The translations under genes and the position numbers were made by a program. A DNA stretch of 64,000 nt from DATMNI01 sp035570275 (GTDB taxonomy: Bacteria > Acidobacteriota > Terriglobia > Bryobacterales > Bryobacteraceae), in assembly GCA_035570275.1 (NCBI GenBank), contig DATMNI010000078.1:1-64000 (forward strand), written 5' to 3'. The notes beneath the pieces are model-generated. The model made no database searches. It had not been told where the DNA came from and saw only the letters and a program-made list of their open reading frames with translations. Each line of letters starts with the position of its first letter. The first letter of the stretch is position 1. This document shows, one piece after another, positions 17,199-27,100 of this stretch.

Positions 17199-19523
17199 AT
17201 GAGCTACCGGTCGGGATGGATCGCCAAGGGATGGATCGCGATGGCAGGCGTAATCGCCGCGCCCGCAATGCAAGCGCAAAGTTACAACCTGTCGGAATAC
17301 CGGGCCGCGCCGGGATTGACAGCGGAATCCGCGCAAAAGACCCTTACCGTCACCTGGGATGGCGAGCGAAACGAGGAGATCCGGCTGCGCCTCGCCCTGC
17401 AGAACGGAACACCGGTAATCCAGGAGATCGCTCTCCGTCACAAAGGCGGGACATGGGCCGCTCTGGCCGCGAATCTGGAGCCCGAGTTTCATATCGTTTC
17501 CGGCTTACGGCGGATGACCGATCAGCAGCTTCTGCCGCTGAAAGGTCTTGGCATTAAGATCACTCCGGAAATCCTGAACCAGGACAGGTGGGAGGCTTTC
17601 TGGGACGCGCCGTTGAATGTACCGGGAATGGAAGCTGCCCACCACGGCGCAACGCCTCCCGCGGAAGGGATTGCCAACCAGCCGGGTTTGCCGCGCAAGG
17701 CAGAGGAGATTCGCCGGTCTTCCGCCAAGTATGACGTGCAGAGCGGCAGCGTCAAGACCGATGGAGGGCGCCTGGAGATTTCGTACCCCGGTGTCCAACT
17801 CGGTGTGTTCTCCGGAGCCTTGCAGTACACGGTGTATAAAGGCTCGAACCTGATTCGCCAGGAAGTGATCGCCAAGACCGAGCAGCCTGCCGTGGCTTAT
17901 AAATATGAGGCCGGGGTCAAAGGGATGACGATCGCAGCCGGGTCGCGAGTAATCTGGCGCGATACCGCGAATTTCTGGCAGGAATCCGAATTCAGGGGAG
18001 CGGTCAACCGGAATCCGGTGACGCTGCAGGCTGCGAATCGGATTGTAGCGGCGGAAGGAAAGGGCGGTTCAATCGCGGCGTTTCCGCCGGTCCACAATTT
18101 CTTCTGGGCCCGCGAAATCGATTTCAACCTTGGATACAACTGGTATCGGAAGGACAGCGATTCTTCATTCTCGTTAGGCGTCCGGCAGCCGGATGGTGAG
18201 TCGGATCCGGCGGATGCCGGCCGGGGCCCCGAAGATCGCCGGCAGAATTTTGCGTTGCGCAGCGCCCGGCCGGGTACGTCGCAGAGGATGCCGCTGTATC
18301 TGTATGTGAGCAGCGCATCGGCTCGCACGACGGTGGAGTCCGCCCTGGCTTACACGCGCCAGGATCGCTTCAAGCCGCTGGCCGGGTATGAAGTGATGGC
18401 CACGCACTTTCACGCCGGCCTGGTGAGGCGGCTTCTGCTGTCGGGCGGCCTGGATAACGTTTTGCCCGATTTTGCGGCGATGAAGTCCGCGGGCGTGACC
18501 GTCTTCGCGCCAATCGATGGCGGCGGCGTGGGTATGGTGGTCCCGGGCGGCGCAACACCTCGCGGCCGTTTGGAGACACTGGCGGATTACTATCAGGTGG
18601 CGCGGCTGCATTCGGACAAGAACTTCCTGGTTATGCCGAATGAAGAAATCTTTGGAGGCCCGCCCACGGAAGGATTCGGCGGACACCATGATCTTCTGCT
18701 CTCGCACCCGGTGTATTGGACGCAGACGCGGGCCGTGGGACAAGCCTTTGTCGAGGACGATCGGAAGTACGGCAAGATCTACCACGTCGGCAGCCCGGCC
18801 GACCTGATCGAAATGGCGCATCGGGAAAATCTGATCCTCTACATGCCGCACCCTCGTTCCAAGGGATCGACGGGTTACCCCGACGCGACCAAAGATACGC
18901 CCACATTCCGCGACGCCAGCTATCGGGGAGTCGGGTTCCGTTGGGGCATGGGCCTGGATGGATCGGAGCGGCGGCTCTGCGAATATCGCTGCATGCCCCT
19001 GTTCGACGACATGAATAACTGGGTGGCCGATCTGCCCACGCCGCCGAAATACATGCAGGCGATTTCGGAGGTCTATCAACAGGGAACGGGCGACGACATT
19101 TATGCCAACAACCCGGTGAACTACGTGAAGGTCGATACGCCGCCAGGGATTGACAACTGGAAGCCGATTATCGATTCCATGAAGCGTGGCGACTATTTCG
19201 TCACCTCCGGCGAAGTGTTAATCCCATCGTGGTCGGTGCAGGGGACGGGCAGCCAACGCACCATCGTGGCGGACGTAGAGTGGACGTTTCCGCTGGAGTT
19301 TGCCGAAGTTGTGTGGGGCGATGGACAGCGCACCGGCCGGCAGATTATCGCCGCGACGGATTTACCGCCTTTCGGAAAACACAGCTTTCAGATTCCATTC
19401 AATGCCGATGGGAAGAAGTGGGTTCGTTTCGCGGTGTGGGACTCGGCGGGGGAAGGCGCTTTCGTTCAGCCGGTAAAGCTGCCGTCCGCCAACAGCGCCA
19501 CCGCCCCGGCGGGCGCACATTGA
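17199..19523 (+). CDS. Exported PHP-like (CehA/McbA-type) metallohydrolase, paralogue 2
   Basis: 774 residues, ATG at 17199 after GAAAGGAG, with a signal peptide ending near AMQAQSYN. It is similar along its length to the protein at 11914-14184 (for instance GVFSGALQYTVYKGSNLIRQE against GIFSGELQYTVYRGSNLLRQE). It keeps the first PHP ligands (H403-x-H405), the glutamates in MPNEE (482-483), HPR (H551) and the closing GDYFVTSGEVL. The second motif, GDFHDD in paralogue 1, is replaced by a glycine-rich DGGGVG stretch. Metal binding or substrate therefore probably differs. Last gene of the receptor operon. Confidence 0.55.
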   Translation: MSYRSGWIAKGWIAMAGVIAAPAMQAQSYNLSEYRAAPGLTAESAQKTLTVTWDGERNEEIRLRLALQNGTPVIQEIALRHKGGTWAALAANLEPEFHIVSGLRRMTDQQLLPLKGLGIKITPEILNQDRWEAFWDAPLNVPGMEAAHHGATPPAEGIANQPGLPRKAEEIRRSSAKYDVQSGSVKTDGGRLEISYPGVQLGVFSGALQYTVYKGSNLIRQEVIAKTEQPAVAYKYEAGVKGMTIAAGSRVIWRDTANFWQESEFRGAVNRNPVTLQAANRIVAAEGKGGSIAAFPPVHNFFWAREIDFNLGYNWYRKDSDSSFSLGVRQPDGESDPADAGRGPEDRRQNFALRSARPGTSQRMPLYLYVSSASARTTVESALAYTRQDRFKPLAGYEVMATHFHAGLVRRLLLSGGLDNVLPDFAAMKSAGVTVFAPIDGGGVGMVVPGGATPRGRLETLADYYQVARLHSDKNFLVMPNEEIFGGPPTEGFGGHHDLLLSHPVYWTQTRAVGQAFVEDDRKYGKIYHVGSPADLIEMAHRENLILYMPHPRSKGSTGYPDATKDTPTFRDASYRGVGFRWGMGLDGSERRLCEYRCMPLFDDMNNWVADLPTPPKYMQAISEVYQQGTGDDIYANNPVNYVKVDTPPGIDNWKPIIDSMKRGDYFVTSGEVLIPSWSVQGTGSQRTIVADVEWTFPLEFAEVVWGDGQRTGRQIIAATDLPPFGKHSFQIPFNADGKKWVRFAVWDSAGEGAFVQPVKLPSANSATAPAGAH

Positions 19524-19658
19524 GACCAGGACTGGATCGGCAGTGCATGACAATGCTGGCGATTCGCCCGATGTGTCGTCGTTCGAAATAATCAGCGGAA
19601 ACCTACCGAGCCCCGGCGCCGTTTTGCCGGCTGCGGGAGCGGGAACCTGGATTCCCGC

Positions 19659-19832
19659 GGCGAGGCTCGATGCGATAGCGAGCCTGCTTGCGTTGGCAGC
19701 GTTGCCCGCAAGTTGCGGCAGGCGGATTGCCAATCCGCCGCACTCTCGAAAGTCGCTTGTGGAAGTTCGGCTGCACGCCAACTCCCGGCAGGCGGATTGC
19801 CAATCCGCCGCAGGTTAACAACCTGCCCCACA
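19659..19832. repeat. Palindromic repeat element, copy A (right half)
   Basis: Two copies of GGCGGATTGCCAATCCGCC (19721-19739, 19791-19809) are followed by CAGGTTAACAACCTGCCCCACA (19811-19832). Between them is a spacer of about 50 bases shared with copies C and G (core GTGGAAGTTCGGCTGC). The left part, including GTTGCCCGCAAG, is shared with copy F. It lies between two convergent genes. The rest of 19524-19870 holds nothing I can assign. Confidence 0.85.
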
Positions 19833-19870
19833 TGCCGGATTAACCCCGGCGGTTAGTTGGCGGCACTGAG

Positions 19871-21541
19871 CTATGCAGGCCCGCGCCGGTCGAGCACCAG
19901 CACCCAATCGGCGACCGTCGGCTGGATAGGCGCCTGCCATTGCCCACTGGCGTCCGCCGTCACTTGTCCCGCAGCGTGCCGGGCGCCGGTAGTGAGGTCG
20001 AAGTACGTCGCCTGATAAGTCATGTCTGCCTCCAGGCGTGCGACTTTGGGAGGATTCCAAGTTGGCGGAATGAAGATCACGCGGATCTCTCGCGGGATTC
20101 CAGCGGCGTAAGGCCGGCTGTAGTTTTCCTTGTCCCAGTGCGGCTCCACCCATTCCGGATGCGGCTCAAAGCGCCACCACGGGTAGCGCGCCAGAATTGC
20201 CTTGGCTACCCCCAACATCTTCGATCCCGGCAATTGCGCGGCGACGTCCCACGGCGTGGTGCCCCAGTTGCGGCCATGCGGCGAAGGACCGAACGGGCGG
20301 TCCGTGGTATTCACCTGCCAAATGCCATTCGCTCCATAGGTGTGCCCCGCCGCGCCGCTCAGCACGGCGGTCCAGAACATCAGCCGCTGCACTTCCTGGC
20401 GGCCGGCCTCCATGATGCCCTCGTAACACACTTCGCCAACCAACACCGGCATCTTCGGCTCGCGTTGCAGCGACTCCACCACACGATTGACCGTATTGGG
20501 CAGGCTGGTGCGATCGCCGTGGCCGGTTTGCAGCATGTCGAAGTCCAGCACCGACGCGTCTTCCACGCTGTCCCGCGCCGTAGACGATGGGTGAATCGTG
20601 ATCATGCGGCGATACGGGTCCGTCGCACGCACGTACCTGGCGACTTCCGTCCATCCCTGTTTCTGCGCGACAGCATCTTCCTTTGGCGTGGTGGAAAGGT
20701 AGTAGGGCATGGTGCCCTCGCCGGCCAGGCACCACACCACGGGGTACGCCCCCCAGCGTGCAATCAGATTCCGCCAGTGCTGCTGGATGCGCGCCTTCCC
20801 CATCAAAGGCAGAAAATAGCCCCAGCAGCCGACGATGCAGGGCACCAACCCGCGGCTGACTAGATGTTGAATGCGGAGATCGGCGCGGTCGAAATAGGCG
20901 GGGTTAATGCGCGCATAGTTATTCTCCCAGGGATAGCCGGCCTCGTTGCGGCCGCGCTCGTCAAACGGCGGCATATCGGGGTACAACCCTGCGATGATCT
21001 GGACCACGGAGAAGCCCTTGGCGGTGCGGTCCGCGGCCAGCGCCTGAAAGTCCTCGGGCCAGCGCATACGCTGGCACAAGCCCATCCACCAGGTGTCGGC
21101 AAGCCAGAAGAAAGGTTCGCCGTCGGCGTGTTCGAAGTGGCGCCGGTCGCGGGCTACGCGGATGGCGCCGTGGCGGTAGAGAGGATTGGGGGACCCGAAA
21201 GCGGCTGCGTTCAAGGAGCCCGTCTGGCCATGGAGGGAGGAGTCAGCCGTATCGTTGGCGATGGTCTGGTAATGGTACTGTCCCGGCACAGGCGGCGCGT
21301 AGCGGACGCGCCACGTCTGCCGGCCGGCCCAGAAGGCAGGCACGCGGTGCTCTACTCCGCCCGGTCCCGCGAAGACGACATCGAGCACCACGTCGTTGCC
21401 CGGGTCAGAGTATGTCCGGGTGGACGAAAAGGAGAGTTCCTGCACCGGGTTTTCCGCCGCGGGTGTTCCCTGCGCGAGCGCCGTCGCGCCGGCGGCGGTG
21501 GCGCAGAAACTGCGGCGGGTCAAGGAATTCTTGATTGGCAT
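19871..21541 (-). CDS. DUF5060/DUF4038 glycoside hydrolase (apiosidase-like), Tat-exported
   Basis: 556 residues. The N-terminus LTRRSFCATAAG is a twin-arginine signal. A DUF5060-like beta domain follows (about 35-115, TYSDPGNDVVLDVVF), then a DUF4038-type TIM barrel starting DGEPFFWLADTWW, with candidate acid/base and nucleophile glutamates in WCLAGEG and LVGEVCYEG. A small C-terminal beta domain closes it. Members of this group (GH140-like) cleave apiose or related side chains of plant polysaccharides. It is convergent with the receptor operon and may act on the same plant-derived material. Confidence 0.8.
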   Translation of the reverse strand: MPIKNSLTRRSFCATAAGATALAQGTPAAENPVQELSFSSTRTYSDPGNDVVLDVVFAGPGGVEHRVPAFWAGRQTWRVRYAPPVPGQYHYQTIANDTADSSLHGQTGSLNAAAFGSPNPLYRHGAIRVARDRRHFEHADGEPFFWLADTWWMGLCQRMRWPEDFQALAADRTAKGFSVVQIIAGLYPDMPPFDERGRNEAGYPWENNYARINPAYFDRADLRIQHLVSRGLVPCIVGCWGYFLPLMGKARIQQHWRNLIARWGAYPVVWCLAGEGTMPYYLSTTPKEDAVAQKQGWTEVARYVRATDPYRRMITIHPSSTARDSVEDASVLDFDMLQTGHGDRTSLPNTVNRVVESLQREPKMPVLVGEVCYEGIMEAGRQEVQRLMFWTAVLSGAAGHTYGANGIWQVNTTDRPFGPSPHGRNWGTTPWDVAAQLPGSKMLGVAKAILARYPWWRFEPHPEWVEPHWDKENYSRPYAAGIPREIRVIFIPPTWNPPKVARLEADMTYQATYFDLTTGARHAAGQVTADASGQWQAPIQPTVADWVLVLDRRGPA

Positions 21542-22066
21542 CGGCTGCGGTTTATTCTACTTCAACCGGGGGCAGGGAAGTGACCCGAGTGCCGGGAGCT
21601 GCGAGCCGGGCGACGCTCGGGCCGGAGTATTCGATCACCGCTTACAACGGTTCGTCCGACGCCGGTAACCTGCGGGTGGCTGCTGATTGGTGGCCCGGTG
21701 CGTTTGTGTCGCTCTCATTTATTTCGGCTTCATCGGCCAGTATTACGGTGGTCGTGTACAGATGTCGAAGGACACGCAGCTGCGTTTATTAATGAAGGCC
21801 GCGCCGGATTTCTTGGTCACGACTTCCATTGCACGGATTGTTTGAACGCCATGTCGGACGGTTCCGCGAACTGCGAGAGCGATGCTGTGTAATTCGTATT
21901 TACTCGCACTCGTGTTGGTGTGACGCAACATACGGCGCGATCCCCCAACAAATACCCTAAGCAGGGTATGGCCGCCGATGCGCTCCGTCTTCTATGATCG
22001 TGCGTAAGGATAGACTTTTTTTGCGAAGGGAATGAGGGCGCTCTATCCTAACGGTCTGAAAATTAC
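21542..22066. other. Intergenic region, no gene recognised; contains one perfect inverted repeat
   Basis: About 525 bases between the divergent glycosidase and RraA-like genes. No frame here resembles a known protein. ATACCCT-AAGC-AGGGTAT at 21952-21969 is a perfect 7-base inverted repeat about 100 bases before the RraA-like start and may be an operator or small hairpin. Confidence 0.4.
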
Positions 22067-22792
22067 ATGCCAACTTCCGATTCGTCTCCCTTTGCAAGCG
22101 GCCTTCAGCCTCTGTCGCCCGATCAACTCGCCGCCATCCGGCAATTCGATACGTGCACGATCGCCAACGCCATCGAACATTTCGGTGTGCGGCTGCGAAA
22201 CGAGGGTTTTACACGGCCGGGCTTGCATTGCGTGACCGGGGGCTCCCCGAGCCTGCTGGGCTATGCTGCCACCAGCAAAATCCGGTCGGCCGACCCGCCG
22301 CTCATCGGCAGTTTCTATTCCGACCGGACGGACTGGTGGGCCGCGATCGAGCGGCTTCCGGTTCCGAGAATCGCCGTAATCCAGGACGTCGATCCAAGTT
22401 CCGGCTTGGGATCTGCATTGGGAGAGATTCACGCCGCCATACTGAAGGCTTTTCACTGCGACGGCGCGATCACCAACGGTGCGGTGCGCGACGTTTCCAA
22501 AATCGCCGGGTTGCCGTTCCCGGCGTTCGCATCGTCAGTGTCCGTATCGCATTCGTACTGCCACATGGTGAGCTATGGCTCTGCGGTCGAGATCTTCGGT
22601 CTGCGAATCCAGTACGGAACTTTGCTGTATGCGGATTGCCACGGCGTAGTTTCGATTCCCGCGGAAATCGCCGCAGATCTCCCCAGGGTTGCAGCCGGGA
22701 TCCGCGCCAAGGAGCAGCGGATCATCGACGTCTGCCGGTCGCCAGGTTTTTCTTCCGAAAGACTCCTTGCAGCCATCAAGAGCATTCAATGA
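22067..22792 (+). CDS. RraA-family protein (HMG/CHA aldolase-like)
   Basis: 241 residues. The core contains ITNGAVRDVSKIAGL, the conserved Gly-x-x-Arg-Asp signature of the RraA/HMG aldolase fold, preceded by the usual N-terminal TCTIANAIE helix. Members are divalent-metal 4-hydroxy-4-methyl-2-oxoglutarate aldolases or oxaloacetate decarboxylases; true RraA inhibits RNase E. The C-terminus extends past the usual end of the core. Its stop codon overlaps the adaptor gene start (ATGA at 22789-22792), so it is translationally tied to an efflux system, an unusual partner. Confidence 0.82.
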   Translation: MPTSDSSPFASGLQPLSPDQLAAIRQFDTCTIANAIEHFGVRLRNEGFTRPGLHCVTGGSPSLLGYAATSKIRSADPPLIGSFYSDRTDWWAAIERLPVPRIAVIQDVDPSSGLGSALGEIHAAILKAFHCDGAITNGAVRDVSKIAGLPFPAFASSVSVSHSYCHMVSYGSAVEIFGLRIQYGTLLYADCHGVVSIPAEIAADLPRVAAGIRAKEQRIIDVCRSPGFSSERLLAAIKSIQ

Positions 22793-24063
22793 TGAAACTA
22801 GCGCAAAAACTCGCTCTCCCGTCCCTTGCCGTTCTGATCGGCGTCACATCGTTCTTTGCCACCTCGTGCTCCAAACAGGAAGGTGCGCAAGCGCAAAGTG
22901 CACCGGTCTCGGACATTCCGACGGTCGCTGTCGCAAGAACAGCGAGTGAGAACCTCACGCACGACCTGATCCTCACGGCCGAGTTCAGGCCGTTCCAGGA
23001 GATTGATGTCATGGCCAAAGTTGCCGGCTATATCAGAGAGATCAACGTGGATGTAGGCGATCACGTGAAGGAGAACCAACTTCTGGCCACGCTGGAGATT
23101 CCTGAAATGGGGGACGATCTGCGCCGGGCTGACGCTTCGGTGCAACGCAGCCAGGCCGATGTGCAGCATGCCAAAGACGAAATCCAGCGATCCCAAGCGG
23201 CCCGTGACATTGCGCAACTTTCCTTTAACCGGCTCACCGAGGTCTCGAAAAAGCGCCCGGGGCTGGTTGCCCAGCAGGAAATCGACGACGCACAGAGCAA
23301 GTATCTGGTAGCCGACGCGCAGGTTTCCGCCGCCAACTCCGCCCTGGCCGCGGCAGGGCAGCAGGTAGCCGTAAACAACTCGGATGTCGCCAGGGTCAAG
23401 ACCCTGATGGACTACACGCGCGTGACGGCTCCGTTCGCAGGGGTCATCACCAAGAGGTACGCCGATAAGGGTTCCATGATTCAGGCCGGCACGGCGTCGC
23501 AGACCCAGGCAATGCCGGTGGTTCGGCTTTCGGAAAACAGCCTGCTGCGCCTGATTCTTCCGGTTCCGGAGTCCTCCGTGTCCACGGTGCACATTGGGCA
23601 GCAGGTGGCGGTGCGCGTTCCCACTTTGAACCGCAGCTTTCCCGGCAAAGTGGCTCGCTTTTCCGACAAGCTGGCGCTGGCTACGCGCACCATGGACACC
23701 GAGGTGGACGTCCAGAATCCCAGCCTGATTCTGATACCCGGCATGTATGCGGAGGTGGACCTTTCGCTGGCGCGGCGCACGGGCGTGCTGGCAATTCCCG
23801 TGACGGCTGTGGATGCCGACAACGACAATTCGGCTACCAACGGTACCCATGGAACATCTACCAGCGGCCAGGTGATGGTGATTACACCAAACAACCGCGT
23901 CGAGGTGCGCAAGATCGCGCTGGGCCTGGAAACCGCCAACCGGGTGGAAGTCCTGTCCGGCCTCAATGAAGGTGACATGGTAGTGATCGGCGGCCGGGCC
24001 GCCTTGCAGCCGGGCATGGAGGTGCACCCCAAGGTGACCTCCATGGTGGCCGCCAAACAGTAG
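22789..24063 (+). CDS. RND efflux periplasmic adaptor (membrane fusion protein)
   Basis: 424 residues. A lipoprotein signal is visible (VTSFFATSCSK with the lipobox Cys near residue 27). The biotinyl-lipoyl half-motifs (VMAKVAGYIREINVDVGDHV and YTRVTAPFAGVITKRY) flank a long coiled-coil hairpin of about 100 residues rich in Ala, Gln and Asp. Beta-barrel and membrane-proximal domains follow. The start overlaps the RraA-like stop by four bases; ATG at 22792 is an equal alternative. It links the two RND pumps downstream to the TolC-like protein. Confidence 0.92.
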   Translation: MMKLAQKLALPSLAVLIGVTSFFATSCSKQEGAQAQSAPVSDIPTVAVARTASENLTHDLILTAEFRPFQEIDVMAKVAGYIREINVDVGDHVKENQLLATLEIPEMGDDLRRADASVQRSQADVQHAKDEIQRSQAARDIAQLSFNRLTEVSKKRPGLVAQQEIDDAQSKYLVADAQVSAANSALAAAGQQVAVNNSDVARVKTLMDYTRVTAPFAGVITKRYADKGSMIQAGTASQTQAMPVVRLSENSLLRLILPVPESSVSTVHIGQQVAVRVPTLNRSFPGKVARFSDKLALATRTMDTEVDVQNPSLILIPGMYAEVDLSLARRTGVLAIPVTAVDADNDNSATNGTHGTSTSGQVMVITPNNRVEVRKIALGLETANRVEVLSGLNEGDMVVIGGRAALQPGMEVHPKVTSMVAAKQ

Positions 24064-24090
24064 CCGCCAAACAGTAGCGCCAAACAGTAG
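24051..24090. repeat. 13-bp repeat, three copies, at the end of the adaptor gene
   Basis: CGCCAAACAGTAG occurs at 24051-24063, 24065-24077 and 24078-24090. Each copy repeats the last codons and the TAG stop of the adaptor gene. It looks like slippage duplication that lengthened the spacer before the first RND gene. Confidence 0.85.
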
Positions 24091-24106
24091 GACCGGAGCC
24101 GATTTC

Positions 24107-27100
24107 ATGTCCCGCTTCGCCATTAACAATCCGTACTTCATTGTGGTGGTGTGCCTGATCATCGCCGTGGTCGGGGTCACCAGCCTGGTGCGCATGCCGG
24201 TGGACATGTTCCCGGCTATGAACATCCCGGTAGTGGTGGTAGCCACGTTTTACTCCGGCATGCCGCCCGAGCAGATTGAGAATGACATCACCACGCGCTT
24301 CGAACGCTTCTTCACCCTGGGCAGCGGCATTGAGCATATCGAGTCGCGATCGCTGCCCGGCGTGAGCGTAATCAAGGTCTTCTTCCAACCCGGCACCGAT
24401 CCCGACTCAGCGGTCACTACCATTTCCAACCTGGCGATGGCGCAACTGCGCCGGCTTCCGCCAGGCACGCTGCCGCCGGTGGTCCTGAAATTCGATGCCT
24501 CCAGCCTGCCGGTCTGCCTGGTTACTTTCAAGGGTGAAGGACTGAATGAGACGGCGCTCCGAGACCTGGCTCAATTTCAAGTTCGGAACCAGATTGCCAG
24601 CGTTCCGGGGGCGAGCGTCCCGCAACCGTTTGGCGGGCGGTACCGGCAGATCATGGTTTATACCGATCCGTATAAACTGGAAGCCCACCAGCTTAGTCTG
24701 ATGGATGCGGTGCGTTCGCTGAACCGCGCCAACCTGATTCTTCCCGCCGGCGACGTCCAACTCGGCCAATTGGATTACAACATCTACACCAACAGCCAGT
24801 TGCGCACCGTGGGCGAGATCGATCAATTGCCCATCAAAACCATTGGGCAATCCCCCGTGCGTGTCACCGACATCGGCCACGCCGAAGACGCCCAGCAGAT
24901 TCAGACCAACCTGGTGCGGGTGGATGGCCAGCGCTCCGTATACATCCCGGTTCTGAAACAGGGCGGGGACACCAATACAATCCAGGTTGTGGATGGCATC
25001 AAACACGCCGTGCAGCACCTCTTCGATGTGCCAAAGCAACTGGTCAGCCGGGTGGTGTTCGATCAATCCATCTTCGTGAAAACCGCCATTGAAACTTTGC
25101 TGCACGAAGGCGCTATCGGCTTGTTGCTGACATCGGTCATGATTCTGGTGTTTCTGGGCAGCATGCGCGCCACCGTGGCTGTCTTCTTTTCCATTCCGCT
25201 TTCGGCTCTGGCGGCATTCATCGCGCTTTCCGTAGGTGGCAGTGGGATCAACAGCATGGTGCTGGGAGGGCTGGCGCTGGCATTTTCGCGCTTGATCGAC
25301 AATTCGGTGGTGGTATTGGAGAACATCTACCGCCACTTGGAGATGGGCGAGGAACCGGCGGTGGCGGCTGCCAAGGGAGGGCAGGAAGTGGCCCTACCGG
25401 TGCTGGCGTCCACGCTCACCACCATCGTGGTATTTTTTCCGGTCACGCTGCTCTACGGCGTCAGCAAGTTTCTCTTTTCGGCGCTGGCCATGGCCGTGGT
25501 GCTCTCCCTGATCGCCTCGTATGGGGTGGCAATGTCGGTGGTGCCCCTGTTCTGCTCGCGCTTCATCGGCGCGCACGGAACTCCGCTCCCTCACGGACAC
25601 GGAACTCCGCTCCCTCACGGTCGCGGCTCTGTAAGCGGCTCTGTAAGCATCCTGGACCGTTTCAACGCCTGGTTCAACCCCAGGTTCGAAGGCTTCCTGA
25701 ACGTTTATGACCGTGTCATCAGCCTGGTTCTGAAGCAGCCGGTGGCCATTCTATTCGTGCTCACGGGAATCATTGTGGTGAGCCTGTTCCTTTTCCCTCT
25801 CCTCGATTTCTCGTTCTTCCCGCGCACCGATCCGGCGCAGTTCATGATGAACCTCAAGCTTCCCTCCGGCACCCGCATCGGGATTACCGAAGAGGAGGTC
25901 GCCAAGGTGGAGCAGGTAGTCCGCGACACGGTGGCTCCCAAAGACCTCGGAATGATCGTTTCCAACATTGGTTCCACGCCCGATTTCTCCGCTATCTACA
26001 CCACCAATTCCGGGATGCACACCGCTACGGTGCAGGTGAGCCTCACGGAAGACCACAAGGTGGGCAGCTACGAATACATGGCGCGGGTACGCCAGCGTGT
26101 CGCCCAGGAGCTGCCTGAGATCACCACGTATTTCCAGTCCGGCGGACTGGTGGATGCGGTGCTCAGCCTTGGCATGCCGGCCCCCATTGACGTGCAGGTC
26201 TCCGGTTCTAACATGGCCCAAAGCTACGCCACGGCGCTGCAGTTGGCGCGCCAGATCCGCAAGGTTCCCGGTGTGGGCGATATTTTCGTGCCTCAGGATA
26301 TCGACTACCCCGCGGTCCAGTTGAACGTGGATCGCATGCGCGCCCGGGAACTCGGCCTCACCCAGAAGGAAGTGGTCGGAAACATTATTACCGCCCTGAC
26401 TTCCAATGCCATGATTGCCCCCAGTTTTTGGATCGATCCGAAAACCGGCAACGACTACATGTTGACGGTGCAGTACCCCGAGCGTCAGATTCAGAGCTTC
26501 GACGATCTACGGGCCATCCCGGTTCATGGAAAGGACGCCCTCCACTCCACGCGCCTGGACGCCGTGTCCGAAATTCATCGGATGAAATCGCCAACCGAAG
26601 TGGACCACTATCAGTTGCGCCGGGTGATCGATATCTACGTGCAGCCGCTGGGTGAGGACCTCGGGCGCATTGCCAGCGCCATCGACAAGCTGACCGCCGC
26701 CAGCGCGATCCCTAACGGCGTAACGGTAACATTGCGCGGGCTGGTGCAAGGCATGCGGCAGAGCTTCCGGAGTTTCGGAATCGGTTTGATTCTTTCGGTA
26801 ATTCTGCTGTACCTGATCCTGGTTGCGCAATTCCGATCGTTCCTGGATCCGCTTTTGATTCTCACCGCAGTGCCGCCGGGGTTGACGGGCGCGCTGCTGA
26901 TTCTTTACCTGACAGGCACCAGCATGAATGTGATGTCGCTGATGGGGCTGATGATTCTGATTGGCATGACGGTGTCCGACAGCATTCTGATTGTGGAGTT
27001 CACCCGCCACCTGCGGGAGGACGGGATGACCGTACGGCAGGCCGTGGTGACGGCCGCCCGCGTGCGCCTCCGCCCCGTGTTGATGACTTCGCTGGCCACC

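Noticed and set aside
22798..24246. Long minus-strand open frame opposite the adaptor gene
   Set aside because: Same reason: low-complexity shadow of a gene with clear adaptor motifs.
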